From IMG/VR virus record IMGVR_UViG_3300013119_000172, positions 1 to 53,641 of that record: DNA of 53,641 bases; one strand, written 5' to 3'. Shown here in pieces: positions 15,001-22,778 of this stretch. The notes under the pieces are model-generated. The model worked only from the letters and a program-made list of their open reading frames with translations, was not told the DNA's origin and made no database searches. This DNA comes from a virus. How positions within the stretch are numbered: position 1 is the first letter of the stretch; each line of letters starts with the position of its first letter. The translations under genes were made by a program, and so were the position numbers.

Positions 15001-16484
15001 TCGCTAAAGTTGATTCCAAGCTTCCATTCTTTGCCCACTACGGCAGCTTTGGCGGCCTTGATAAACACTTCGTCATTCAAGTGTTTACGCACACCTGTGG
15101 GTAATGATTTGAACGCGCTTTTGCTACTGTTTTGAATCCCGTCGATAATAGCGTCAACTCGGTCGTGCTTTTTAATTGTATTCTTTACGTCAAGTTCTTT
15201 CGCAACCTTTGGGAACTTTTTGTAATACTGGGTCATCCAAGTGTGGGCTTCCTGCTTCTGATCCCAAATCTTCTTTGCTCTCTCGTATTCTGCGTATTCG
15301 CTGTCGTCGGCGTATGGGGCGACAGGAGGTGCATAGCCGTTCTCGACCATCTCTCCTTCTGCGGAGATGTGGGCGGAATCGCCGGCTGTGACCACAGCGA
15401 GTAGAGCCGCCTTAATGTTGGGAAGAGTGAACCATTTTTCTGCTGAGAAGTCCAGTTGCGCAAACTCTACTCTGTATCTCTCTTGGAAAAACTTTGCAAA
15501 CTTCTCCCAAAGAAATGCGCCATTACTATCAAAGAAGCGTTTGTATGGCTGGTGCTCTCCGACACCATCTCTTGTATTTTTGAAGTTCTTCCAAAACTTC
15601 TCGGCGTTTCTCAGGCGATCAACGATAGTTGCCCTGAAGCGTTTGTCGTCTGTGTTTTCGGAGCTTAGGCTCAATGCTTTACCGGACATTAGTCTCTCAA
15701 GCTCTTCTGGCTTGACAAGATAGGCTACGGGGCCATGGCCTCTGGACTCGGCTACTGCACAATGGAAGTACCCAGAGCCCTCGCTGTGGCACGAGCGGAT
15801 GTTGCTGATGTCGCTCATGCGGAGAACATCAAGAGGATGTCGCGAGAGGATAACCTTCATACCTGTTGGCTTTGAAGTCCCTTGGTTGAGGAAGATCTGC
15901 TCGATCTGTTTCCACTGCTTTTCTTTGGTGTAATAAGTCTGCTTCTGGTTCCACCAGTCTTTTAGCTCTTGCGGGAAACCCTTGTCCTTGAGAATGGCGC
16001 GAGACATGGTTGTTTCATCTGTCTTTGTGATAGTCTCGCCTGCTCTTGGGCCCTTGGGAATTGTGAGAGTGCGAGACTTGGTGAGACGTAAGTCAGCTAC
16101 TTTAATTGGCTCCTCATATTCCTCCCCAGTTCCTAGCCGACGCTTCTTTTGCATAACCGTGTTTACGGGGAACCTGCTTATCGCTGCCCATTCTGGATCC
16201 TCTGGTAATTCCCAGTCCTTCTCTACGAGAAGCATTACAATTTCATAAAGCTTTATGGCATCTTCCGATTCTACAGAAATTACTCTTCGGAGTTTTCCGT
16301 CGAACATTTCGTCAAATGAAAGTTTGCTGTAGTCTCCATCAAACCAATCCATAACTTCTGTGGCGGCTCGTGGGCTAATTTCGTTGAGTTCGCGTTGTTC
16401 TGTGACGAGAGAACCTTTCTTTTGTTTCTTTTCTCGTCGGGCCTCATCTACAAAGTTAAACCATTTGCCAATACTAATATCCAT
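12090..16484 (-). CDS. 1464-residue protein of unknown function
   Basis: The largest gene in the window. It is acidic and mostly helical, rich in Glu, Lys, Trp and Tyr, with no signal or membrane segment. The only recognisable island is at residues 211-257: VILSRHPLDVLRMSDISNI, then RSCHSEG, HCAVAESRGHG and VAYLV, a Cys/His-containing block that I associate with large uncharacterised proteins of marine phages. A long charged middle (600-1100) has several DE-rich linkers. The ACTATTTA motif 21 bases upstream suggests late synthesis. It could be a virion-internal or injected protein. Confidence 0.85.
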   Translation of the reverse strand: MDISIGKWFNFVDEARREKKQKKGSLVTEQRELNEISPRAATEVMDWFDGDYSKLSFDEMFDGKLRRVISVESEDAIKLYEIVMLLVEKDWELPEDPEWAAISRFPVNTVMQKKRRLGTGEEYEEPIKVADLRLTKSRTLTIPKGPRAGETITKTDETTMSRAILKDKGFPQELKDWWNQKQTYYTKEKQWKQIEQIFLNQGTSKPTGMKVILSRHPLDVLRMSDISNIRSCHSEGSGYFHCAVAESRGHGPVAYLVKPEELERLMSGKALSLSSENTDDKRFRATIVDRLRNAEKFWKNFKNTRDGVGEHQPYKRFFDSNGAFLWEKFAKFFQERYRVEFAQLDFSAEKWFTLPNIKAALLAVVTAGDSAHISAEGEMVENGYAPPVAPYADDSEYAEYERAKKIWDQKQEAHTWMTQYYKKFPKVAKELDVKNTIKKHDRVDAIIDGIQNSSKSAFKSLPTGVRKHLNDEVFIKAAKAAVVGKEWKLGINFSEPVEPEVPESKAVENISDLDDQEIFRDKQRSIEGIGAQARVRLRRFGDHEMATEFAVPERRLYGTSVPGFLQAVTKWAWGEQKEEFVDADGRLMLPEMEDLFRTGGSYEDTKDGTMLNHFFAEGGEGEYYPDVNVEDHDQEDVHQALLEEWSERIEDIVESHNQAAEYSIIYAEVHDGQEFGGGAEEIYVSATATCTFIVPLTGATNVEDAEDGWYLELNGDDTSMPKIPNTHRTDWQQLSDFQDILGAPFAEYEEMEWDVRRAHGKWYLAVVVHTVCRALDDCTNPDDVAYLAEYISREWDENHSEIEERIRRSLVENEYITPSHYDKKAEDEEHKKWAKSLKNFRYYEGEGEMSFSLQNYARTKSYRPTNAMMKMADRWPARQRTPQSTAEVIEVDIVDVLGGHLASQGLRRYVVHTGAANQSLMVELHRLEAEANAYVARQMNFDFGDPKYDKPADSFGVDLAKSAILSTWLVQPTELTDKQATNRTHNGDRFLGYGMEVIIKSADTEEEVEGAFKFVEYLDKNIERIHIAFETIYQEALEEYREKKKKVEEARGSRERHDGYLATIAGYISRMAGTPPRPEWENGEDPRFNSRLATMLMFYTWDQEAFEHMNKIERATWNDMLQAATVEVPWLSLPGDDNRAPTNFEGNVKSALITAGAGYIARNYRWEGPAYGPHFDRWIEPQGNQPQEDNIGVNDQGQTPVEAAAQAYRNANPESVEEQIMRIDRALNESDNSYDLRIYSVRLLVSIRRDLGGEMMDIQTEIRGIEGVTTVRTVSTNNSIHRQDSAEIEIKFELVGTESRTRYLRRVLIPQIMKIRGLKILQRKPVSRIKEETERGSITEFMDPSDVTTSMPTPANSLEDILSDWSEGGVMGYDTAMDTRDMRYHVMLDVDEIWKYCDKVYRGTKSDFDAKYETFIAQGAPTPVFIALGQNGRIKITGGEEIVWFAKKSGLQELPVFFSYQKQI

Positions 16485-16505
16485 TTTATTGTTACTCCAG
16501 TGTCA

Positions 16506-16513
16506 TAAATAGT
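16506..16513 (-). promoter_or_regulatory. ACTATTTA motif, candidate late promoter
   Basis: Lies 21 bases before the start of the 1464-residue gene, in an intergenic gap with a GGAG ribosome site between. Confidence 0.55.
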
Positions 16514-16525
16514 CTTAGTTTTGAC

Positions 16526-16876
16526 TTACTCCCAGAACAATTGAATTGCCATTATCAAGAATGATAAAAAGATACATAACATTGTTTTGGCTGTAAACAT
16601 TGATTCATTTAAAAGATACCAAGTTAGTATCGGGAACGTGAAATAAGACATACTGTATATCAAGAGCCGTGGGCCCCAGACCTCTCCTGTTGCTCTGTAG
16701 GCTATCCCAATTCCGTACCAGAAACACAAACTGGCAGGTATCGAATATATGAAAACTGTCAGTAGCGGCTTGTCTGCCCACCATTCCCACACAAATTGAG
16801 AATTAATTTGGAACCAACCTAACAATTGACCAACTGCAAACAATGTGCATGCTTTGAGTAATTCAGTAGTTTCCAA
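16526..16876 (-). CDS. Four-helix membrane protein
   Basis: 116 residues with four hydrophobic segments (around 10-30, 40-60, 68-88 and 92-113) and few charges. The start METTELLKACTLFAVGQ and the motif WFQINSQF resemble small conserved membrane proteins of marine T4-like phages. It probably sits in the inner membrane; a role in lysis timing or transport is possible but not shown. It overlaps the degenerate methylase gene by 14 bases. Confidence 0.7.
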   Translation of the reverse strand: METTELLKACTLFAVGQLLGWFQINSQFVWEWWADKPLLTVFIYSIPASLCFWYGIGIAYRATGEVWGPRLLIYSMSYFTFPILTWYLLNESMFTAKTMLCIFLSFLIMAIQLFWE

Positions 16877-17615
16877 TTATTATCTCCTTACAATTTGTTT
16901 TATCTGTTACTCGTCCATATTTGTCCAACATAGTAACATTAAAGTCTTTATATAGCTTCAACACTTCAGGGTGGTAGTTGTAGACGACTATCCATTTATT
17001 TCCCAACTGAGACAATATGTCGAGTAGCTCTGAATGATTCAATATTGATACATCAAAAGATTCTGAAGCAGATGTTAAAAAATCATACTTGAAATCGCCC
17101 ACTGGGAATAATAGTGTATCTGTTGGCCTTATACTTTTTACTACTTCACTTAACGTTCTCTCTCTGTCTCTAACGAAAGATATATTATCGTTTTTGAAAT
17201 TTCTAGCTCTCATAGTTGCAATTGGGTTAAATCCACTACGCTCTAGTGTACCACAAGATGCCAAACCCTCCGATGAACACCGATTTAGGACATAAAACAA
17301 TGCTGCCCTATATAGCGGATCTGCGTGGGTGTGCCAACTTTCCTGCATAAAAGAATAATAATCATCCTCCATGCTATGATATATGTTTTCTGCCAGACCT
17401 ATTATTCTATCTGGAGATTCTTGTATTAATGTCCAAAATTCATATATCGCCTGTTTATCTGTATGGGCTACTACTTTTCTGTCACTAGTCGCTATGCCTA
17501 GTTCCAAGTCCCCAGTATAAAGCATAAATGAGTGCACAGTGGCAACAGAAGAAATATTTAGATCAATATAGTAATGAGCTTGTGATCGTGACGTATTTCT
17601 AAGAGGACTCTTCAT
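16863..17615 (-). CDS. Degenerate D12-class adenine methyltransferase homologue
   Basis: 250 residues from the ATG at 17615, which overlaps the upstream gene by 17 bases. The order of segments follows D12 (Dam-type) methylases: ALFYVLNRCSSEGL (residues 105-118) and the C-terminal LLDILSQLGNKWIVVYNYHP (197-216). The SAM-binding F-x-G-x-G position reads LYTGDLELG, and the catalytic D-P-P-Y position reads GDFKYDF. Both key motifs are therefore lost, while the intact Dam at 45.2-46.1 kb keeps them. It may bind DNA or another methylase without catalysis. Confidence 0.6.
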   Translation of the reverse strand: MKSPLRNTSRSQAHYYIDLNISSVATVHSFMLYTGDLELGIATSDRKVVAHTDKQAIYEFWTLIQESPDRIIGLAENIYHSMEDDYYSFMQESWHTHADPLYRAALFYVLNRCSSEGLASCGTLERSGFNPIATMRARNFKNDNISFVRDRERTLSEVVKSIRPTDTLLFPVGDFKYDFLTSASESFDVSILNHSELLDILSQLGNKWIVVYNYHPEVLKLYKDFNVTMLDKYGRVTDKTNCKEIIIGNY

Positions 17616-17928
17616 CGTTATTTTGGCTCTGGGGGTATTGCTGCTGGGGAGGCTGGCTATCTTGCTGAACCTTGTAGGATACATAGTTGGTGATTAGTGT
17701 CGACACATCCGACAGGATAAAATCAATGTCTGCTAGGTGTTCACGGATTGCTGATATATCTTCAACAGTCTTCATTGTCATTATAAAATCCAGACCATTG
17801 CGGTGAGCGGCCTCAAGACTTTCTACTTGATCTATAAGACGATGATTCGATTTATTTAATAGATTGTTGACTTCAAGTGGCAACTCGTCTAAATCAATAG
17901 TATATTGAATTTTTACCCTCTGTTTCAT
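17599..17928 (-). CDS. Conserved helical phage protein
   Basis: 109 residues, MKQRVKIQYTIDLDELPLEV..., an N-terminal strand and then two long helices, ending in a Gln/Pro-rich disordered tail. The pattern is shared by small proteins next to chaperonin and ClpP genes in marine phages as far as I recall; the role is unknown. Its stop and start overlap the neighbours. Confidence 0.7.
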   Translation of the reverse strand: MKQRVKIQYTIDLDELPLEVNNLLNKSNHRLIDQVESLEAAHRNGLDFIMTMKTVEDISAIREHLADIDFILSDVSTLITNYVSYKVQQDSQPPQQQYPQSQNNDEESS

Positions 17929-18221
17929 TATCCCTTCAGTAGTGTTCTGGACACTTGGTTCATTTTGTTTTCGATTATCTGTGGACTGCCGATAACAATA
18001 ATGTCTGCTGGGGTTGCGCCCCTGTTAATTGTTATCTTGGAGAACATGTGGCCGATCTCTAAGTCGCCATGAATCAAACGTTCCTCATTCAATCGGCGAG
18101 TATGCGCTTCCTCTCGAATCATAATAACATGCTCTGGGTTGATGTGAATTTCTCGTAGCGAGTATTCTCTGCCAGTTGTTATGGCCAAGTTTGAGTGGAC
18201 TTCAGTTAGTTTGATTAGCAT
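17928..18221 (-). CDS. Conserved phage protein of unknown function
   Basis: 97 residues from the second ATG (MLIKLTEVHSN), chosen because GGAGG stands six bases before it. Strand-rich: REIHINPEHVIMIREE and FSKITINRGATPADIIVIGS. It looks like a small soluble beta protein that may oligomerise. It lies between GroEL and the degenerate methylase. I know of no function. Confidence 0.7.
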   Translation of the reverse strand: MLIKLTEVHSNLAITTGREYSLREIHINPEHVIMIREEAHTRRLNEERLIHGDLEIGHMFSKITINRGATPADIIVIGSPQIIENKMNQVSRTLLKG

Positions 18222-18420
18222 TTGCATCCTCCATTGGATATATTTTATTTTTTAGTGTCGACCATCGCTGCCCCCTGACAACGACTTCTGCCCAGCGATC
18301 ATCTTCTTTCAAAAAGATACCAATCTCTGGCTTTTCGGTGGTTAATATCAGCGAAGGATACTTCACACCCTCTCTTAAAGTCACTCCTTGTGGGATATGA
18401 CACAAATCTCCTGATTTCAT
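18202..18420 (-). CDS. Small SGDL-type protein after GroEL
   Basis: 72 residues from the ATG at 18420, just past the GroEL stop (TAAAATG). It starts MKSGDLCHIPQGVTL and ends with strands around WAEVVVRGQRWSTL. It fits the VGDL beta-barrel family. It is not GroES-like: the I-V-L mobile-loop motif is absent and the co-chaperonin candidate is at 36.8-37.1 kb. Confidence 0.65.
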   Translation of the reverse strand: MKSGDLCHIPQGVTLREGVKYPSLILTTEKPEIGIFLKEDDRWAEVVVRGQRWSTLKNKIYPMEDANANQTN

Positions 18421-18421
18421 T

Positions 18422-19999
18422 TTAACTTTGTCCTGTTTGTATAATCCCAAAATTAGTTGTGATGAGGGTGCCAGCACAACTAGCAGCGTTTTGGAGAGCC
18501 GTTCGGGTTACCTTCACTGGGTCTATGATCCCACTTTCAATCATATTGGTTAATTTCGAATTTCTGAAGTCCCAGCCTTGATCGGGGTCTGCATTTGCTA
18601 CTTGTTCAATGATCAAGTCTGGTGAGTCACCAGCGTTTATTGCCATTTGACGAATTGGTTCTCGGCAAGCTGCAACAACAATCTGTTTTGCCACATTTTG
18701 AACAGTATTATCAACATCTAGCGATATTTGTTTGGCCGCTCGCAGCAAAGCTGAGCCGCCGCCTGAAACAATGCCTTCCTCTTGAGCAGATCTGACTGCC
18801 TCTAGTGCATCCTCAATTCGGTGCTTCTTCTCGGTCATCTCTACTTCTGTGGAGCCTCCTACTCGGATGACAGCGACACCTGATGATAATCGCACTATAC
18901 GCTCCTGTATTCGTTCACATTCTTGAATAGACTCAGTACCCTTGATTATATTTTTTAACGTCTCTATTCTGCCCTCAACGGCCTCGTAGTCGCTTGAGCC
19001 ACCGACTATGGTGGTTATATATTTTGTGCTCTCGATGAACTTGGCTGTTCCGAGGTCTGCAAGTGTTACTTCGGTCAGTTTCTGACCACTCTCGCGAGTC
19101 ACAAACGTGGCAGATGTTGAGATTGCCAAATCATTTAGCATATTGCGGCGTTCTTGGCCGTAAAACGGTGCCTTGATTGCGGCAATCTTTAGTGTGCCTC
19201 GCATAGCGTTCATAATCATTGCGGCAAGGGCTTGACCCTCGATATCTTCTGCCACTAAGATAAGCGGTCTCCCTTCACGAGCAACCATTTCTAAGATGGG
19301 CAATATTTGCTCTACTGCCGATACCTTGTGATCTGTCACCAAAATCAGGGGCTCTTCGTAGTGCATGATTGCTCGGCGCTCGTCGGTTATAAATGCGCCG
19401 GCGCTATAGCCAGATTCAAACTTGAAGCCCTCTGTTACATCTAGGGATGTCTCTAGTGAGCGAGACTCTTCGATAGTGATTGAGCCATCTTGGCCAACAC
19501 GATCAACCGCAAGAGAGATAAGTTTTCCAATTGTTTCATCATTGTTGGCTGATATTGTGGCTATGTGCGCAATATCTTCTACACTTGTCACTGGTGTTGC
19601 CATTTCCTTAAGAACTTTGGCTATCTCCCCTGTGACAGTCTCAATGCCTCTCTGTAGCTCTATTGGCGACACCCCAGACGCTATAAAACGCTGTGATTCT
19701 CGCAGGATAGCTCTTGCTAATACTGTTGATGTTGTTGTGCCATCGCCAGCATCGTTATTGGTATTGACTGCTGCTTGGCGGATGATCTCTGCGCCAGCGT
19801 TCTCTATTGGATCATCTAGCTGTACGAAGGCTGCGACCGTTACGCCATCTTTTGTAATGAAAGGTGATTTACCTTTCTCTTGTAAGAGAACATTGCGTCC
19901 TCTTGGGCCTAGCGTTGAAGCTACATTGTCTGCTAGTGTGTCTACGCCTCGTAAAATCTTTTCTTGTAGTGTACTGCCATTATCATAAGTTCTGCTCAT
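18422..19999 (-). CDS. groEL: Phage chaperonin GroEL
   Basis: 525 residues, close to the 548 of the E. coli protein. It carries the nucleotide-binding LGPRGRNV (30-37), KDGVTV with Asp51, GDGTTT (85-90), and EVEMTEKKHRIEDAL with the hydrolytic Asp. The C-terminus ends FGIIQTGQS, without the Gly-Gly-Met tail, as in other phage chaperonins. It would fold virion or replication proteins in the cytoplasm, as a single or double ring. It has its own sigma70-type promoter (20027-20055). The GroES-like partner is encoded about 17 kb away. Confidence 0.95.
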   Translation of the reverse strand: MSRTYDNGSTLQEKILRGVDTLADNVASTLGPRGRNVLLQEKGKSPFITKDGVTVAAFVQLDDPIENAGAEIIRQAAVNTNNDAGDGTTTSTVLARAILRESQRFIASGVSPIELQRGIETVTGEIAKVLKEMATPVTSVEDIAHIATISANNDETIGKLISLAVDRVGQDGSITIEESRSLETSLDVTEGFKFESGYSAGAFITDERRAIMHYEEPLILVTDHKVSAVEQILPILEMVAREGRPLILVAEDIEGQALAAMIMNAMRGTLKIAAIKAPFYGQERRNMLNDLAISTSATFVTRESGQKLTEVTLADLGTAKFIESTKYITTIVGGSSDYEAVEGRIETLKNIIKGTESIQECERIQERIVRLSSGVAVIRVGGSTEVEMTEKKHRIEDALEAVRSAQEEGIVSGGGSALLRAAKQISLDVDNTVQNVAKQIVVAACREPIRQMAINAGDSPDLIIEQVANADPDQGWDFRNSKLTNMIESGIIDPVKVTRTALQNAASCAGTLITTNFGIIQTGQS

Positions 20000-20026
20000 T
20001 AAGTCCTCTATTTGTTAGGTATTGTT

Positions 20027-20055
20027 ATTGTAACCCATTGCGGAAAAGATGTCAA
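20027..20055 (-). promoter_or_regulatory. Sigma70-type promoter of groEL
   Basis: TTGACA (20050-20055), 17 bases, TACAAT (20027-20032). The -35 box is inside the last codons of the gene upstream. Confidence 0.85.
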
Positions 20056-21230
20056 GTGTTTTCTTTAACTAAATCTGTTGGTGGGGTGCAACTTTCGTCG
20101 CCGTGGACATTTTTCTGTACCGTTTCTGAGAAAATGTTTGTGTCTGATTTGAATCTTTCTGCCGATGTGGCGGTCATGGTTGATAAAAAATGATTCATAT
20201 CTAATAGTACTTGATCAAATCGCTGTTGTACTTCCAACAGTTGACTCTTTATATCCTCTAGATTTTCATTTGCCACTTGTAGAAGCTTTTGGTCGTCAGT
20301 TACAAGAGTCGCAATTAGATTTTCTGATGTAGCATATTCCGATGATTTGATTTTAAAGGAGTTTCGCAGATAATGAGCTACTGATTTATCACCCTCATTC
20401 ACCTTCTTTTGCAACCCTAAGTCGCCAGCTATGTCTGCAATGCTTTTTGGCTTACTTGCCTGGTCGTGTCTTCTAGTGTAGATATGCCAAATCTCATCGA
20501 AATGGGGTACCAGTTTTCGTGCATCATCTGCTGTTAGAGTGAATTTGAATACCTCTATTTGAGATACTGAAGAGCCTTGTCCTTCTTTAGAGAGAACATA
20601 GTATATCATATGGGCACTATCTAAATCCTCATACCTGTCGCCAACAGAGGCAGCCAACCCTCGTACAAGGTTAGCACCGGCGCCTTCTACACTTTTTCCA
20701 TTCGCGATAGATTTAAGGGAATAGAACTCTTCACCATTTCCAGTTGGAATAATGAAGTCTTGAATGCCAGCGGTGTCGGTGGCTCTCACTTGATAGCCTC
20801 CAAATAGAGCTGACAGAAATCCTTCCATAATAAACCCAGCGGTGGTGGCATCGAACTCTGCGAATACTCTTGAAATTGTGTTTAACAATTGAATGGTAGA
20901 GACAGTTTTAGATAGTTGGCACGTGCCTTCTTGACGATCTGGGCTGGAGTTTTGAATTTGCATTAGGTTATTCTGTAATGCTTGGAAAACACCATCTGGT
21001 GTGCCATCTGATTCTAGTGATTTAACATAATGTTCGACAATTTGTCGATCTAATGTATTGTCACTTTCGTTGGAGACCTTTGCGCCCCATCGGGAAGTAT
21101 TGATTGCTAGGTTACCTAAAATGTCCTCTATGGACTTTACCTTCTCTTCTTCTAGAATTTGTTTAGCCTGAATCACAGGAGCAGCATCCATTGCCTCCTC
21201 AATTAGCGCAAGTATTTCTTTTATATCCAT
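20052..21230 (-). CDS. Nuclease-like phage protein (possible PD-(D/E)XK fold)
   Basis: 392 residues. A helical N-terminal 110 residues lead to a core with AGFIMEGFLSALFGG, GIQDFIIP and EEFYSLKSIANGK. The order Glu, Asp, then x-x-Lys on a strand resembles the PD-(D/E)XK nuclease active site. The C-terminal third is long helices, probably coiled coil (about 310-370). It could alternatively be a virion protein, as related marine phage proteins are uncharacterised. It lies between ClpP and GroEL. Confidence 0.5.
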   Translation of the reverse strand: MDIKEILALIEEAMDAAPVIQAKQILEEEKVKSIEDILGNLAINTSRWGAKVSNESDNTLDRQIVEHYVKSLESDGTPDGVFQALQNNLMQIQNSSPDRQEGTCQLSKTVSTIQLLNTISRVFAEFDATTAGFIMEGFLSALFGGYQVRATDTAGIQDFIIPTGNGEEFYSLKSIANGKSVEGAGANLVRGLAASVGDRYEDLDSAHMIYYVLSKEGQGSSVSQIEVFKFTLTADDARKLVPHFDEIWHIYTRRHDQASKPKSIADIAGDLGLQKKVNEGDKSVAHYLRNSFKIKSSEYATSENLIATLVTDDQKLLQVANENLEDIKSQLLEVQQRFDQVLLDMNHFLSTMTATSAERFKSDTNIFSETVQKNVHGDESCTPPTDLVKENT

Positions 21231-21234
21231 TTTG

Positions 21235-21840
21235 TTACCTCATAATTATGTCGGCAATGCCGAGTTCAATTGCCTCTTCTGCAGTTAAGTAGATGTTGAC
21301 TTTGCGTTCTAGCATTTTCTTAAGTTGAGATTTAGTCATCTTTGTCTCCGCAACCAAGCTGTTGATATACATATCTTGTAGTTGTTGGATGGCTTCCATC
21401 TCATTTACAAGATTGTGCAGCGGGCCATGGTTTCCGGCAATAACGCTGTGAATCATTATGCGGCAATTCTTTGCCACCTTGCGCTTACCCTTTGTTCCGC
21501 CGGCCAAGAGCAGAACACCCGCTGACATTACTTTGCCAACGCCTACTGTGTGTACTTCAGTTGTTGATTCAATCATCTTCATAATATCAAACAAAGCAAA
21601 CATATCATCTGCACTGCCGCCATACGTTGAGAGGTAGAAATCCACGTGCTTTCTTTTCTTAGGTGGAGCGACTTTGTTCATCTCGTTTAAAAACAAGAGA
21701 GCATGTGATAATTCAGCTATCTTTTCTTCACTGACATCAGAAAAGAGACCTATTAGTCTCATATCTATTTCCTCTTGCCCTTTTTCTGCCTGATGTTCTG
21801 TAGGCGAGCCTACTAATTTCTGAACTATCTTGTTAATCAT
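21235..21840 (-). CDS. clpP: ClpP-like serine protease 1
   Basis: 201 residues, the usual ClpP length. The catalytic Ser lies in GKVMSAGVLLLAGG (Ser106) and His in RIMIHSV (His131). The third triad position, usually Asp in ERDRFLSA, reads RKVNIYLTA with Asn182, so the triad may be Ser-His-Asn. In phages ClpP-like enzymes often mature the prohead. It follows an acidic scaffold-like gene, which fits a head-maturation role. Its promoter overlaps a perfect 9-bp inverted repeat. Confidence 0.85.
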   Translation of the reverse strand: MINKIVQKLVGSPTEHQAEKGQEEIDMRLIGLFSDVSEEKIAELSHALLFLNEMNKVAPPKKRKHVDFYLSTYGGSADDMFALFDIMKMIESTTEVHTVGVGKVMSAGVLLLAGGTKGKRKVAKNCRIMIHSVIAGNHGPLHNLVNEMEAIQQLQDMYINSLVAETKMTKSQLKKMLERKVNIYLTAEEAIELGIADIIMR

Positions 21841-21874
21841 TTTAAAATCCTTTAGTATTTTTAGTATACAAACA

Positions 21875-21902
21875 AATAACCACCGATCACTCAGTGGTTA
21901 TT
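21875..21902. repeat. Perfect 9-bp inverted repeat at the clpP promoter
   Basis: AATAACCAC and GTGGTTATT are separated by ten bases. The repeat covers the downstream half of the -10 box and the predicted start of the clpP promoter. It may be an operator. It also follows the scaffold-like gene and could act as a weak terminator. Confidence 0.5.
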
Positions 21903-21928
21903 GTATCTTATCGTAGGTGAAGAGTCAA
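21900..21928 (-). promoter_or_regulatory. Sigma70-type promoter of clpP
   Basis: TTGACT (21923-21928), 17 bases, TACAAT (21900-21905), in the gap between the scaffold-like gene and clpP. Confidence 0.8.
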
Positions 21929-21930
21929 CC

Positions 21931-22710
21931 CTATTTCTTTGCAAGTCGGTCAAAAACTCTCTGTGCTAGTTTTTCAGCAAGAGCTTCTCTTTTGGAACTG
22001 GTTTGTAGTTTTTTAGCTACTCGCCTTGCCACTTCGTTTACAATTTTTGACTCACTTGTGACAGCTTGACGGCGATCAGATTGTTGGTTTTTCTTTCGCA
22101 AGGCTACCATATCTGGATGGTTGTAATCCTTGTCTGCATCTGGATCAACTCGTGGGCTGCCGACTGAAGCAGCTGCTCTATGTGGGGCAGTTTTTGCACC
22201 GGCATGAGCTTCTTCAATCTCTTCTTCATCTTCAAGGCCAGCAAGAGGATCTTCTTCGCCCATATCAGCCATTGGTTCTTCCATTGGCTCAGCCATTGGT
22301 TCTTCCAAAGGAGCTTCGGCACCTAAGTCATCAGTAGCTCCAAATTCATCTTCTAGTCCATCTTCATCACGCTCTGTGCTAATGTGGACACCTAGTGGGG
22401 ATAGTACATCAGCGACGGCACCCATCATGCTCTCAACAGCACCCTCTAGTGCTTCAACTGCTTCAGGAGGCAATTGCTCATTTGCTGGAGCATCTTCTAT
22501 GGCGTCTAGCTCTGGAGCAACGTCTAGTTCTGGAGCGGAAGGTTCGATATCAACTTCCTCTGGGGATAGCTCTTCGCTTTCGTCCCCTAAATCCTCAAGG
22601 TCTTCTTCTGGTTCTCCGTACAATTCATCAAGCCTGGTCGTTGGGGCCAAGTCAGCCAGTGTCATAAAGCGTCTAAGTTCCGCTTCTGTTAATAGTTTTT
22701 TTCGAGCCAT
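21931..22710 (-). CDS. Acidic scaffold-like protein
   Basis: 259 residues. The N-terminus has the tag LLTEAELRRFMTLADLAP. Then come about 140 residues very rich in Glu, Asp, Pro and Ala with short repeats (EEPMAE/EEPMAD). The last 60 residues are basic and helical. This acidic-middle, basic-tail layout is that of phage prohead scaffold or core proteins, and a ClpP-like protease follows. It may be cleaved during head maturation. An ACTATTTA motif lies 40 bases upstream. Confidence 0.6.
   Translation of the reverse strand: MARKKLLTEAELRRFMTLADLAPTTRLDELYGEPEEDLEDLGDESEELSPEEVDIEPSAPELDVAPELDAIEDAPANEQLPPEAVEALEGAVESMMGAVADVLSPLGVHISTERDEDGLEDEFGATDDLGAEAPLEEPMAEPMEEPMADMGEEDPLAGLEDEEEIEEAHAGAKTAPHRAAASVGSPRVDPDADKDYNHPDMVALRKKNQQSDRRQAVTSESKIVNEVARRVAKKLQTSSKREALAEKLAQRVFDRLAKK
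22265..22307. repeat. Two copies of a 19-base direct repeat, 24-base period
   Basis: The 19-base copies at 22265-22283 and 22289-22307 are identical and encode the EEPMA repeats of the acidic protein. Such a tandem can change copy number by slippage. Confidence 0.6.
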
Positions 22711-22750
22711 GATTCTTTCTCTCCTTGAGTTAGTGGTTATGGGTATGTCT

Positions 22751-22758
22751 TAAATAGT
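22751..22758 (-). promoter_or_regulatory. ACTATTTA motif, candidate late promoter
   Basis: Lies 40 bases before the start at 22710, in the intergenic gap. It is centred in the inverted repeat TCTTAA...TTAAGA. Confidence 0.5.
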
Positions 22759-22778
22759 CTTAAGAAACTTAAAGACCT

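Noticed and set aside
19422-19988. 188-codon frame on the plus strand
   Set aside because: It lies wholly inside groEL on the opposite strand, has no ribosome site and the composition of an antisense shadow (Ser, Thr, Val-rich).
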